Assembly: GCA_964351885.1 (NCBI GenBank)
Contig: CAYGPP010000027.1
Span: 1 to 34,109, forward strand
DNA length: 34,109 bases
Origin: Marinoscillum sp964351885
Lineage (GTDB): Bacteria > Bacteroidota > Bacteroidia > Cytophagales > Cyclobacteriaceae
Direction of reading: 5' to 3'
How positions within the stretch are numbered: position 1 is the first letter of the stretch; every line of letters begins with the position of its first letter. Positions 15,018-23,841 of the stretch are shown here, in pieces. The notes under the pieces were generated by a model. The model saw nothing but the letters and a program-made list of their open reading frames with translations. It did no database searches and was not told where the DNA came from. The position numbers and the translations under genes are program-made.

Positions 15018-16727
15018 ATGAGGAGAAGCCTGTTTGTAGTAATAGTATTAATATCTGCTTATTCGGCGCTTGCGCAGAAAAAGGGGGATAAAGGAAATTT
15101 TGATCCTCTGGATGTTACAGAGTTGTCAGAAAGTGATGCACTAAAGGTAGAGACGATTTTGATAGATGCGGAAAGAGAATTGATCCTGGACAATCAATTC
15201 AAAGCGCTCGAATTATTTAAAGAGGCTCTGGAGCTATCACCTGAGAATTCAGCTATTAATTTTAAAGTAGCAGAAATTCTAACTCAGAATGGGGAACTAA
15301 ATCAAGCATTGGCTTATGCCAAAACTGCTATGAAAAATGGCCCTCTGAATAAGTATTTTTTATTGCTTACCGCAGAGATTCATAAGGGCCTTTCAGAGCT
15401 TGATAAGGCTACAGAGATTTATCAAGAGATGATTGACAATGTGCCCGGAACAGAAACGTATCTTTTTGATTTGGCCATTCTATATCAGTACCAAGGAAAA
15501 TTAGATAATGCCCTAGCTACTTATGCTCGTGCAGAGGATTATTTCGGAATGAACGAAATGGTCTTACGTGAGAAGCAAAAAATCTATTTGAAAAAACGAG
15601 ATTTCGAATCATTAATAGCGGACTGGGACAAGTTGATCAATGAAAATCAAGGAAACCCACAATACACAATCGATCTTTGTCAGTTTTTGATTTCGCAAAA
15701 TATGTTAGAAGATGCGAAAGAGCGATTAGCCAAACTTAGTTCTTCTAGCTCGGATATTTTACTTAGTCAAATTGCACTTCTCGAAGGTCGTACAGAGGAG
15801 GCTATCGCTCTCGCGACTAGCACCATGGATTCCAAGGATCTTGGATTTGAGTCCAAATTACAACTTTTAAGTAGCTTCTTAGAAGTAGTTATCACCACTG
15901 AGGAATTTGAACAGCTCACAGTGATTACTCAAGGGCTCTCTGATCAATATCACGATGTGTATGAAGTGCAGGCCTTTGCAGGGGATGTGATGTATCGATT
16001 AGAAAAGAAGGATGACGCCCTTAACTTCTATCATCAAGCGGTTCGTCTAAATCCATCAAATTTCAGTATTTGGCAGAATATTCTGAGCCTTGAATCAGAG
16101 CAGAATCAATTTGATAGTGTGGTGGTGCATGCAGAGCGTGCAATGGAATATTTCCCCAATCAAGCGTCTTTGTACTATTTCGCGGGTACAGGATACCTCA
16201 TCAACAAGCAGTATAAAAAATCAATACAGGTGTTGGATCAAGGAAGAAAGTATGCAATCGAGCCCGGGTTACTCACTATATTCTATGGTCAGATCGGAGA
16301 TGCCTATAATAATCTCAATCAGCACGAGAAATCCTATAATGCATACGACAAGGCCCTTGAGGCCAATCCTCAGAATGACCATGTGCTTAATAATTATAGC
16401 TACTTTTTGAGTTTGCGCAAGCAGGATTTGAATAAAGCTTTGGAGATGTCCTCTCGATTAGTAGAGTCACATCCGTCCAACCCAACTTATGTCGATACGC
16501 ATGGCTGGGTGCTTTATGTGATGGAGAGGTATGATGAGGCACTAATTTATCTGAGAAAAGCAGCAAATTTGCAGGATGATGGCACAGTCATCGAACATTA
16601 TGGTGATGTATTGTATAAATTGGGTCGCCAAGAAGAAGCTGTCAAGCAGTGGAAACGAGCAAGCGAGTTAGGTGATGCATCCGAAAATATTCAGAAGAAA
16701 ATTGCAGACAAGAAATTATACGAATAG
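15018..16727 (+). CDS. Secreted TPR-repeat protein
   Basis: The frame opens with TTG-ATG; I choose the ATG at 15018. This gives 569 aa with a signal peptide (MRRSLFVVIVLISAYSALAQ, cleavage before QKKGD). From about residue 40 to the end are many 34-residue tetratricopeptide units, for example LDNALATYARAEDYF, DALNFYHQAVRLNPSN, SYNAYDKALEANPQN and EAVKQWKRASELG. The protein is therefore a periplasmic or surface helical scaffold for protein contacts; no catalytic domain is seen. Its position between the nucleotidyltransferase gene and DUF4292 (which overlaps its 3' end by 53 nt) ties it to envelope assembly. The partner is unknown. Confidence 0.85.
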   Translation: MRRSLFVVIVLISAYSALAQKKGDKGNFDPLDVTELSESDALKVETILIDAERELILDNQFKALELFKEALELSPENSAINFKVAEILTQNGELNQALAYAKTAMKNGPLNKYFLLLTAEIHKGLSELDKATEIYQEMIDNVPGTETYLFDLAILYQYQGKLDNALATYARAEDYFGMNEMVLREKQKIYLKKRDFESLIADWDKLINENQGNPQYTIDLCQFLISQNMLEDAKERLAKLSSSSSDILLSQIALLEGRTEEAIALATSTMDSKDLGFESKLQLLSSFLEVVITTEEFEQLTVITQGLSDQYHDVYEVQAFAGDVMYRLEKKDDALNFYHQAVRLNPSNFSIWQNILSLESEQNQFDSVVVHAERAMEYFPNQASLYYFAGTGYLINKQYKKSIQVLDQGRKYAIEPGLLTIFYGQIGDAYNNLNQHEKSYNAYDKALEANPQNDHVLNNYSYFLSLRKQDLNKALEMSSRLVESHPSNPTYVDTHGWVLYVMERYDEALIYLRKAANLQDDGTVIEHYGDVLYKLGRQEEAVKQWKRASELGDASENIQKKIADKKLYE

Positions 16728-17460
16728 CTGGTTTATACTCTTAGTAGTCTTACTCCTTACTTTTAGCAGTTGTAATAAGAAGTTTTTAGATGTTTTCGAT
16801 AGAGAAACGACTTTGGTTGTTGATGATGTCGAGTTTGAATACTTATCGTCGAAAGCAAAAATTGATTATGTAAGTAAGAATAATAGTGTCTCAGCTACAG
16901 CCAACATTCGTATCCAAAAAGATAGTGTGATTTGGATTTCACTTTCCCCAGGCTTAGGCATTGAGGCTGCCCGAGTGCTCGTGACTATTGATTCTCTAGT
17001 TCTTATTGATAAGATCAATAAAGTGTATTTTAACTACAACTATGATACGTTAAGTAAGAAGTTAGATTTTCATTTAAACTATGCTTTGATCGAGTCTGTG
17101 ATCGTTGGTAACCTTATTTACCCTTATGAGAGGGAGAAACTGATCAAAAGTCCAAAGACTTATGCTTACGGTCAGCAGCAAGGGAACTTTGTTTTTGAGA
17201 ATTTCATTGGCGTGGTATCTAAAAAGTTAGAGAGAATAGCGGTTATGGATACCCTATCCAAGAATACTGTTTCTGTTGAGTATAGTGATTTCCAATTGGT
17301 AAATGAAGAAGTATTTCCTTTTCAGATCAATGCACTGCTATCCTATGTGGATGATTCAAACAGGAAGACTTCTGTGAATATTGAATACAAGCAGACTCAA
17401 ATAGAGGAAAAGCCACTTAAGTTTCCGTTCAACATTCCACAGCGCTATGAGCTTCAGTAA
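16675..17460 (+). CDS. DUF4292 lipoprotein, LolB-like pattern
   Basis: Bacteroidota-restricted lipoprotein of 262 aa from ATG 16675 (a GTG lies one codon before; a TTG at 16702 is an alternative that shortens an unusually long basic N-region). The hydrophobic signal ends LLTFSSC, giving Cys34 as lipidated residue. The mature part is rich in beta strands: SSKAKIDY, ATANIRIQKDSVIWISLSPGLGIEAARVL, TIDSLVLIDKINKVYF, then LIESVIVGNLI. This W-x-S-...-GxEaxR-...-D-...-G arrangement resembles LolB/LolA. LolB accepts lipoproteins at the outer membrane, and a LolB-like role is inference. It overlaps the TPR gene by 53 nt and the EnvC-like gene by 14 nt. Confidence 0.78.
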   Translation: MHPKIFRRKLQTRNYTNSWFILLVVLLLTFSSCNKKFLDVFDRETTLVVDDVEFEYLSSKAKIDYVSKNNSVSATANIRIQKDSVIWISLSPGLGIEAARVLVTIDSLVLIDKINKVYFNYNYDTLSKKLDFHLNYALIESVIVGNLIYPYEREKLIKSPKTYAYGQQQGNFVFENFIGVVSKKLERIAVMDTLSKNTVSVEYSDFQLVNEEVFPFQINALLSYVDDSNRKTSVNIEYKQTQIEEKPLKFPFNIPQRYELQ

Positions 17461-18643
17461 CTCCCTATGTTCGGTGCTGATTTGTGGGCTTTTGATTTTA
17501 CCCTTTTCGTCAATAGCTCAAAAATCCAAATCACAATTGGAGAAAGAGAAGCGAGAAAATCTCAGCAGAATTGCTGAAGCGGAAAAAATATTAAAAGATA
17601 CAGAGTCCGAGAGACGAGCTACACTCGGCCAATTGCGAGCAATCAATCAACAGATTTCAGCAAGAGAAGGACTAATTAGCGCATTGACTGAAGAGATTTA
17701 TTTGCTAAATGACGAAATTGAGGAGCTAGGGATTATTGTCAGATCGCTTCAGAGTGATTTGAAAAACTTGAAAGACGAGTATGCTGCCATGATTTACAGC
17801 GCTTACAAATCCAATCAAGGGTTCTCTAAGATTACTTTTCTGTTTTCAGCTAAGACTTTTAATCAGCTCTATATGCGCTTAAAGTATCTAGAGCAATATG
17901 CTGAAGCGCGTACAATCCAAGCTGCCCAGATAGAAGTAGTATCTGCGGAGCTTTCAGATCAGCGAAATGCGGTGGAGAGCAAGCGTTCCGAGCAAAAATC
18001 ACTTTTGGATAATCAAAAGAACGAAGCACGCAAATTGGTTAATTTGAAATCAAAACAGAGTGGACTTGTCCAGGAGCTTACTAAGCGGCAGAAGCAATTA
18101 AAGAAAGAGCTGGCAGATAGGAAGTTGGCTGTGGAGCGTTTGGATAATCTGATTGCCGAGATTGTTAGGAAAGAATTAGAACGATCCAAATCATTGTCTT
18201 CTGCAGCGATAGCGAATGAGTCTGAGTTGTCGGCTTCATTCGAATCAAGCAAAAACAGGATGCTTTGGCCAGTAGGCTCAGGATTTGTGTCCTCCAAATT
18301 TGGTAAGCACCCTCATCCTGTGATGAAAGGGATCATTCAAGATAATCCGGGAATAGATATTCAGACCCAAAAAAATGAGCTTGTCAAAAGTGTATATGAT
18401 GGCAAAGTCATACAAATCGCATATGTCCCGGGGATGTTCAACGTGATCATTCTCCAGCATGGGGAGTACTATACGGTATATTCCAAGCTCAAAGAAGTCA
18501 CTGTGAAAAAGGGAAGTGTTGTAAAGCAGAACCAACCCATCGGTTTGGTACATACAGATCCCAATGGAGTGTCTGAAGTCCATTTCGAAGTTTGGAAGAA
18601 TTACGTAAAACTTGATCCTGAAAAGTGGCTTTCTCCCAAATGA
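17447..18643 (+). CDS. EnvC-like murein hydrolase activator with degenerate LytM (M23) domain
   Basis: The 398-aa product has a signal peptide (MSFSNSLCSVLICGLL, cleavage near SIAQ). A long coiled coil follows (about 25-265, KSQLEKEKRENLSRIAEAEKI and further heptads), then a C-terminal LytM-fold domain (about 272-398, MLWPVGSGFVSSKFG). Zn-site residues are partly lost. The His of HxGxD is Asn300 (DNPGID) with Asp304 kept, and the first His of the HxH motif is Glu377 with His379 kept. This fits an inactive activator like E. coli EnvC, which switches on amidases at division, rather than an endopeptidase. No amidase or FtsE/FtsX gene is in the window. ATG start, 14-nt overlap with DUF4292. Confidence 0.85.
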   Translation: MSFSNSLCSVLICGLLILPFSSIAQKSKSQLEKEKRENLSRIAEAEKILKDTESERRATLGQLRAINQQISAREGLISALTEEIYLLNDEIEELGIIVRSLQSDLKNLKDEYAAMIYSAYKSNQGFSKITFLFSAKTFNQLYMRLKYLEQYAEARTIQAAQIEVVSAELSDQRNAVESKRSEQKSLLDNQKNEARKLVNLKSKQSGLVQELTKRQKQLKKELADRKLAVERLDNLIAEIVRKELERSKSLSSAAIANESELSASFESSKNRMLWPVGSGFVSSKFGKHPHPVMKGIIQDNPGIDIQTQKNELVKSVYDGKVIQIAYVPGMFNVIILQHGEYYTVYSKLKEVTVKKGSVVKQNQPIGLVHTDPNGVSEVHFEVWKNYVKLDPEKWLSPK

Positions 18644-18668
18644 TTTTCACAAGGGCATCTTTATTCCT

Positions 18669-18676
18669 TATCTTTG
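18669..18676 (+). promoter_or_regulatory. Perfect -7 element (TATCTTTG) upstream of tatA
   Basis: TATCTTTG equals TAnnTTTG. A TTTC lies 20 nt upstream (one mismatch from TTTG). The predicted start is about 18683, 17 nt before the tatA ATG. This suggests tatA can be transcribed apart from the envC-like gene that precedes it by 56 nt. Confidence 0.4.
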
Positions 18677-18699
18677 GTGTCAATTAAAAACAATCAACT

Positions 18700-18909
18700 A
18701 TGCAAACAGTGCTAGCGTTTGGAATGCCAGGAGGATGGGAACTTATTGTAATCATTCTGTTTGTGATCATCTTTTTCGGAGCAAAGAAAATTCCTGAAAT
18801 AGCTCGTGGTATGGGTAAGGGGATCAGAGAGTTCAAAGATGCGACAAAAGAGATCAAGAACGAGATTGATGAAAGCTCCAAAGATCAAGAGAGCCCAAAA
18901 AAAGCCTGA
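18700..18909 (+). CDS. tatA: Twin-arginine translocase subunit TatA/E
   Basis: The 69-aa protein is the pore-forming TatA type: one N-terminal membrane helix (WELIVIILFVIIFFG, residues ~13-27), the FG hinge, an amphipathic helix (AKKIPEIARGMGKGIREFK) and a charged tail rich in Lys, Glu and Ser. It helps TatC move folded proteins across the inner membrane. Neither tatB nor tatC is nearby. Bacteroidota often place tat genes apart, so this is not evidence of a missing partner. It sits between the envC-like and mltD-like genes, both peptidoglycan-related. EnvC and amidases use export pathways in other bacteria, but no Tat signal (RRxFLK) is visible in the neighbours. Confidence 0.93.
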   Translation: MQTVLAFGMPGGWELIVIILFVIIFFGAKKIPEIARGMGKGIREFKDATKEIKNEIDESSKDQESPKKA

Positions 18910-18977
18910 GAATTCTGGTTAAAAACTATTTATACACTCATTTCTGAGGACATCTTTCGCGTTTCATGAGCCAGAAA

Positions 18978-19009
18978 TTGCTCAAGAGAGGGATCATTCA
19001 ATACTTTTC
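18978..19009 (+). promoter_or_regulatory. Candidate promoter in the tatA-mltD gap
   Basis: TTG (18978-18980), 21 nt, then TACTTTTC (19002-19009), one mismatch from TAnnTTTG. Transcription would begin near 19016 and leave ~42 nt before the ATG at 19058. The same 148-nt gap holds a 7-bp inverted pair ATTTCTG/CAGAAAT (18940-18946 and 18972-18978) separated by 25 nt, of unknown meaning. Confidence 0.3.
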
Positions 19010-19057
19010 ATTTGATGTCTTTTGTACTGTCAGCTACAGATTAAGCGTTAATCTCTT

Positions 19058-20404
19058 ATGCGAATTACTTTATTGACCATACTACTATTGAGTTTGAGCC
19101 ATCTGATGGCTCAAAGTGCGAATGGGTATGATCATATCCCGGACGTTTCCTTTGAGGAAATAGCAGACAGAGTAGCCTGCATCGAATCTGGTGTTCCGTT
19201 AAATTTTAATGATCGGGTTCATGGATTTGTGGATTATTTTACCATTAGAGATCGCCCTTACACTCGGGGCGTTTTAGAGCGCGTCGAGCTATATTTTCCA
19301 TTATTTGAAGAATCCTTGGCCAAGTACGGGCTGCCCGATGAGCTCAAGTACTTGGCTATTGTAGAGTCGGGTCTTCGCCCTATTGCCCAATCGAGAGCAA
19401 GCGCAGTAGGCCTTTGGCAATTCATGTCCGCTACGGGCAGAATGTATGGACTGAAGAATGATTGGTACCTCGATGATCGAATGGATCCTTACGCATCCAC
19501 TGATGCCGCTGCAAGACATTTAAGAGATTTGTATAGTATGTTCGATGATTGGGAGTTGGCACTTGCAGCTTACAATTGTGGGCCAGGAAATGTGAGAAAG
19601 GCTATTCGAAGAAGCGGATATAAAAAGAGTTTTTGGGATATCTACAATTATCTTCCCCGTGAGACTAGGTCGTATGTTCCTCAGTTTGTAGCCATAGCAT
19701 ATACTGTCAATTACGCAGATGAACACAATCTGTATCCTGAAAAGACCGAACGATTGCCTGAGTCAGATACTATCCTCATCAGCCAGTATTTTCATTTGGA
19801 GACTTTTGCGGCTCAGCTAGATTTGTGCTTAGAAGATTTGTTACTACTCAATCCAGCTATCAAACGTGGAGCAATACCAGAAGGAACAAATAATTACGCG
19901 CTGAGAATCCCTTTGGATGTTAAAACAAAAGTTGCTAGCAATAGATCATTTTTATATGACACAGCAGGTAAGGTTGGCAAGGAACACCTGGACTACTTGG
20001 CAAGGAACACGCCTGGAAGTACCTATGGAAGAGAAAAACAGGTCTACCGAGTAAGGAGTGGAGACGTGTTGGGGATAATTGCTCAGAAGTATGGCGTGAG
20101 TGTGTCAGATATCAAGTCCTGGAACAAGCTTTCTAGTAATATGATTCGTGTAGGTCAGCCATTGAAAATATACGTACTGCCCACCTACAATAGCTCCACA
20201 AAAGACCTTTATGCTGTAGCAAGTACTACTGCTTCCGTTCCTTCGTTGGTTGGTAAGAAAGTGCATTATGTTCAACCAGGAGATTCCCTTTGGGATATTG
20301 CTAAGATTTATGATGGGCTCTCAATAGAGAAGCTAAAGCAACTCAATAATCTTAGTTCCAATACGATCAAATCTGGTCAGCGCTTGATTATTTCATCAGA
20401 ATAA
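19058..20404 (+). CDS. MltD-like lytic transglycosylase with two LysM domains
   Basis: Cleaves peptidoglycan glycan strands to 1,6-anhydro ends. The 448-aa protein has a signal peptide (MRITLLTILLLSLSHLMAQS) and an SLT domain (about 75-220) with catalytic Glu103 in YLAIVESGLRP. The SAVGLWQFMSATGRMYGL and LALAAYNCGPGNVRKA motifs typical of the MltD/Slt family follow. Two LysM domains bind glycan at about 329-373 (VYRVRSGDVLG...) and 402-448 (VHYVQPGDSLWDI...). No lipobox is seen, so it appears soluble in the periplasm, unlike E. coli MltD. The ATG at 19058 gives a good signal peptide. DUF4837 lipoprotein follows after 15 nt. The gene lies close to the envC-like gene, consistent with cell-wall remodelling. 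Confidence 0.92.
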   Translation: MRITLLTILLLSLSHLMAQSANGYDHIPDVSFEEIADRVACIESGVPLNFNDRVHGFVDYFTIRDRPYTRGVLERVELYFPLFEESLAKYGLPDELKYLAIVESGLRPIAQSRASAVGLWQFMSATGRMYGLKNDWYLDDRMDPYASTDAAARHLRDLYSMFDDWELALAAYNCGPGNVRKAIRRSGYKKSFWDIYNYLPRETRSYVPQFVAIAYTVNYADEHNLYPEKTERLPESDTILISQYFHLETFAAQLDLCLEDLLLLNPAIKRGAIPEGTNNYALRIPLDVKTKVASNRSFLYDTAGKVGKEHLDYLARNTPGSTYGREKQVYRVRSGDVLGIIAQKYGVSVSDIKSWNKLSSNMIRVGQPLKIYVLPTYNSSTKDLYAVASTTASVPSLVGKKVHYVQPGDSLWDIAKIYDGLSIEKLKQLNNLSSNTIKSGQRLIISSE

Positions 20405-20419
20405 CTAATTCCTAGACTT

Positions 20420-21493
20420 ATGAGAAATCTGTTGATTATTCTTATTGCCCTTATTTTTTTTATGATTGGTTGCCAATCTGCTACTGATAAAGTGAAGAAA
20501 GACTTCATGCCTATCGCTAGGGGAGAAGTTGATGAAATCATTTTGGTGATGGACTCTGCACAATGGGAAACTCAATTGGGCGATGAACTTCGCGATATGT
20601 ATCAGCAGTACATGCGGATCTTACCACAAGATGAATATGAGTTTACGATGAACAAGGTAAACCCTCGCAAGCTCAATGATGTCCTGAAGAATGCTATGAA
20701 CATGATTTTCGTGATGACTTTAGACTCACGAACACTTGAGAGTAGGACGATTAGAGAATACTTCACTGACAATTCTCTCAAAATGATACAAGGTGATAGT
20801 TCGATATTTTACACAGTACGCCGGGATGAATTCGCCAAAGGTCAAATTGTATTGTACTTGTTTGCGCAGGATGAAGCCCAATTAATCGAGCATATCAAGG
20901 ACAACAAGGGGAGTCTTAAGGAATTATTCGCTTCCGCTGTAAGGGAACGAGTACGCGAGAAGAGCCTGAAAAAGTTAGAGAAAGAAATCGTTGCTTCTAT
21001 TGAGGAAAAACACGGATTTCATATAGACGTGCCGTTTGGTTGGGATTTAGCCAAAGATGTCAAGGACTTTGTATGGCTGAGAAAGCTCGATGCTGATTTT
21101 GAGCAAAATGTTTTTGTCTATGAAACGGACTACCTATCAAAAGACGTTTTCGATGATATTACAGCTTTTCGCGACAGTATTACTGAGACGTATTTGAGAG
21201 ATTCTCAGAGGCCAACAAAGTACATTACCCGCCAGCCTACGATTCCACTTTATACTAAAAGAACCAGTTTCAAAGGTCAGTTTGCGGTCGAAGCAAGAGG
21301 CCTTTGGAAAATTAGCGACAACTCTGCCGGAGGGCCTTTTGTGAGCTATACTTTGGTGGACGAAAAGAGTCAGAAGCTGTATTATATAGAAGGATATGTA
21401 TTTGCTGCGGGTATGAAAAAGAAAGCACTAGTACGCGAAGTGGATGCTATCTTATCTACCTTTAAGACTTATTCTGATACCAAATCAGAGTAG
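20420..21493 (+). CDS. DUF4837 lipoprotein (unknown function)
   Basis: The 357-aa protein has a lipoprotein signal with Cys18 (LIFFMIGC). The mature protein starts with a hydrophilic stretch and a strand-helix segment (EVDEIILVMDSAQWETQLGDELRDMYQ), then a long Lys/Glu-rich helix (about 175-195), and a second mixed alpha/beta half (FHIDVPFGWDLAKD, FVWLRKLD, FVSYTLVDE). It matches my memory of DUF4837, a Bacteroidota family with no established function. The two alpha/beta halves may be related domains joined by the helical linker, which is inference. It follows the transglycosylase gene by 15 nt and may assist its localisation or cell-wall work. ATG start; 47 nt precede the malic enzyme gene. 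Confidence 0.72.
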   Translation: MRNLLIILIALIFFMIGCQSATDKVKKDFMPIARGEVDEIILVMDSAQWETQLGDELRDMYQQYMRILPQDEYEFTMNKVNPRKLNDVLKNAMNMIFVMTLDSRTLESRTIREYFTDNSLKMIQGDSSIFYTVRRDEFAKGQIVLYLFAQDEAQLIEHIKDNKGSLKELFASAVRERVREKSLKKLEKEIVASIEEKHGFHIDVPFGWDLAKDVKDFVWLRKLDADFEQNVFVYETDYLSKDVFDDITAFRDSITETYLRDSQRPTKYITRQPTIPLYTKRTSFKGQFAVEARGLWKISDNSAGGPFVSYTLVDEKSQKLYYIEGYVFAAGMKKKALVREVDAILSTFKTYSDTKSE

Positions 21494-21540
21494 GCGCTAG
21501 ACCTGACCACTGTGCCAACTAACCCTGACCAAACTCAATT

Positions 21541-23841
21541 ATGTGTGCCAAGATAAGAAGGAAAGAAGCTCTTGATTTTCATGAATCAAAGCCCCGAGGG
21601 AAGATCGAGGTTACACCCACTAAGCCACTTGCGAGTCAGCATGACCTTGCTTTGGCATATTCACCTGGCGTTGCAGAGCCCTGCAAAGATATTGCGGAGG
21701 ATAAGGAGAAAGTTTATCGATATACTGCTAAGGGAAACCTGGTTGGCGTTATCACCAATGGGACAGCCGTTTTGGGTTTAGGTAATATTGGGCCAGAAGC
21801 CTCAAAACCAGTAATGGAAGGTAAGGGAGTGCTATTCAAAAAATTTGCTGGGATCGATGTATTCGATATAGAGATTGACGAAACCGATCCGGATAAATTT
21901 ATCGCAATTGTAAAGAGTTTAGAGCCCACTTTCGGTGCAATTAATCTAGAGGATATCAAGGCGCCTGAAAGCTTCAAAATCGAGCGCGAGTTGAGGGAGA
22001 AGATGAGTATACCAGTGATGCACGACGATCAGCATGGTACTGCTATTATTTCTTCCGCGGCACTAATCAATGCGCTAGAGCTTTGCAATAAAAAAATTGA
22101 GGAGGTTAGAATCGTTGTGAGCGGAGCAGGAGCCGCAGCTATCGCCTGTACAGACCTTTATGTTTCCTTGGGTGCTAGGCGTGAAAATATTGTAATGACT
22201 GATAGCAAAGGAGTTATCAGAAAGTCGAGACAAAACCTCGATGAAACTAAGGCTCGTTATGCTACTCATCGGGAGGATATCACAACCCTTGAAGAAGCGC
22301 TAGTGGGTGCCGATGTGTTTCTTGGGCTTTCCATTGCCAATATTCTGAAGCCAGCTACTTTGAAGAAAATGGCTAGTGATCCGATTGTGTTCGCATTGGC
22401 TAACCCAGATCCAGAAATTGCTTATGATTTAGCGATGAAAGCACGTAAGGATATTGTCATGGCCACAGGTCGTTCTGATCATCCTAATCAGGTGAATAAT
22501 GTACTGGGATTTCCCTACATTTTCAGAGGAGCGCTTGATGTGAGAGCTACTTCTATCAATGAAGAAATGAAATTAGCGGCTGTAAAAGCCATCGCTGATC
22601 TAGCCAAGCAACCAGTACCAGAGATGGTACTCAAGGCATACGGCCAGCACAATCTGAAATTTGGTAAAGAGTATCTGATACCAAAGCCTCTGGATTCAAG
22701 ACTAATCACTTGCATATCTCCTGCAGTAGCCAAAGCTGCTATGGATAGCGGAGTTGCTAAAGGAGAGATTACAGATTGGGAAGAGTACAATAGGGAGCTC
22801 GAAGAAAGAGTTGGTATCGATCAGCGGTTAATGACACGGATTATCACACGTGCGCGCCGTGCTCCTAAGCGTGTGGTATTTGCAGAAGCAGATGATGTCA
22901 ATATCCTGAAGGCAGCCCAAATGTCCCTTGATGAAGGCCTTGCCATCCCGATTCTATTGGGGAACAAAGAAGCGATTCATTCATTAATTGAGGAGAATGA
23001 ATTGGACGGGTTGACTAATTGTCAGATTATTGACCCTTATACCGAGGCAGAAAAAGAGAAAGTAGAAGAGTATGCTCAGAATTACTACAAACTGAGGCAA
23101 CGAAAAGGAGTGTCTCTCAAAATGGCTCGCAAGGCTATGCAGAGAAGTAGAAATCACTTCGGATCGATGATGGTTCAGCTTGGCGAAGGAGACGCTTTGA
23201 TTTCGGGACTGTCTAATGATTATCCCAAAACGATCCTTCCAGCACTACAAATCATTGGGGTAGAAGAAGGCATCAACAGAGTTGGTGGCATGTATATCAT
23301 TAGTAACAATAAAGGAAACTTCTTCTTTGCCGATACTACGGTCAATCTGAACCCTAATGCAGAGGAGCTTGTAGATATCATAGGGCTAACAGCGCGTGTT
23401 GTTAGATTTTTTGATACAGAACCACGGATTGCGGTATTGTCATATTCCAATTTTGGTTCAGCACGTGGGGAGGTTCCTGAGAAGGCAGCCAAAGCCGTGA
23501 AAATGGCCAAAGAGAAATGGCCTGATCTAGTGATTGATGGGGATATTCAAGCTAATGTGGCTTTAAATAAGGATTTGCTCAAGGAGAATTATCCCTTTAG
23601 TGATTTGGCTAAGAACCCTGCTAATACTTTAATTTTTCCAGATTTAGACTCAGGGAATATTGCCTACAAGCTGTTAATGGAACTTGGAGGAGCTGATGCG
23701 ATTGGTCCTGTATTGATGGGGATGAATAAATCAGTTCATGTATTGCAATTAGGAAGCACAGTTCGAGATATTTTTAACATGGTAGCCATAGCCGTGGTGG
23801 ATGCTCAGCTAATTGAAAAAAGAGATAAGGCAAAAGGATGA
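21541..23841 (+). CDS. maeB: Malic enzyme fused to a phosphotransacetylase-like domain (MaeB type)
   Basis: Oxidatively decarboxylates malate to pyruvate with NAD(P)+. The 766-aa protein has the malic domain first (AYSPGVAEPC, ITNGTAVLGLGNIGPEASKPVMEGK, then the metal-site NLEDIKAP and MHDDQHGTAI). A Rossmann domain follows (VVSGAGAAAIACTD), then from about residue 430 a PTA-like domain. In the PTA domain the catalytic Ser-Arg pair (Ser309/Arg310 of Methanosarcina Pta) is replaced by Gln736-Leu737 (VLQLGSTVRDI); the Asp equivalent to 316 is kept as Asp743. It should therefore not make acetyl phosphate but may bind acetyl-CoA, as reported for MaeB enzymes. Start ATG. The ruvA start overlaps its stop by 4 nt (ATGA). 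Confidence 0.94.
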   Translation: MCAKIRRKEALDFHESKPRGKIEVTPTKPLASQHDLALAYSPGVAEPCKDIAEDKEKVYRYTAKGNLVGVITNGTAVLGLGNIGPEASKPVMEGKGVLFKKFAGIDVFDIEIDETDPDKFIAIVKSLEPTFGAINLEDIKAPESFKIERELREKMSIPVMHDDQHGTAIISSAALINALELCNKKIEEVRIVVSGAGAAAIACTDLYVSLGARRENIVMTDSKGVIRKSRQNLDETKARYATHREDITTLEEALVGADVFLGLSIANILKPATLKKMASDPIVFALANPDPEIAYDLAMKARKDIVMATGRSDHPNQVNNVLGFPYIFRGALDVRATSINEEMKLAAVKAIADLAKQPVPEMVLKAYGQHNLKFGKEYLIPKPLDSRLITCISPAVAKAAMDSGVAKGEITDWEEYNRELEERVGIDQRLMTRIITRARRAPKRVVFAEADDVNILKAAQMSLDEGLAIPILLGNKEAIHSLIEENELDGLTNCQIIDPYTEAEKEKVEEYAQNYYKLRQRKGVSLKMARKAMQRSRNHFGSMMVQLGEGDALISGLSNDYPKTILPALQIIGVEEGINRVGGMYIISNNKGNFFFADTTVNLNPNAEELVDIIGLTARVVRFFDTEPRIAVLSYSNFGSARGEVPEKAAKAVKMAKEKWPDLVIDGDIQANVALNKDLLKENYPFSDLAKNPANTLIFPDLDSGNIAYKLLMELGGADAIGPVLMGMNKSVHVLQLGSTVRDIFNMVAIAVVDAQLIEKRDKAKG

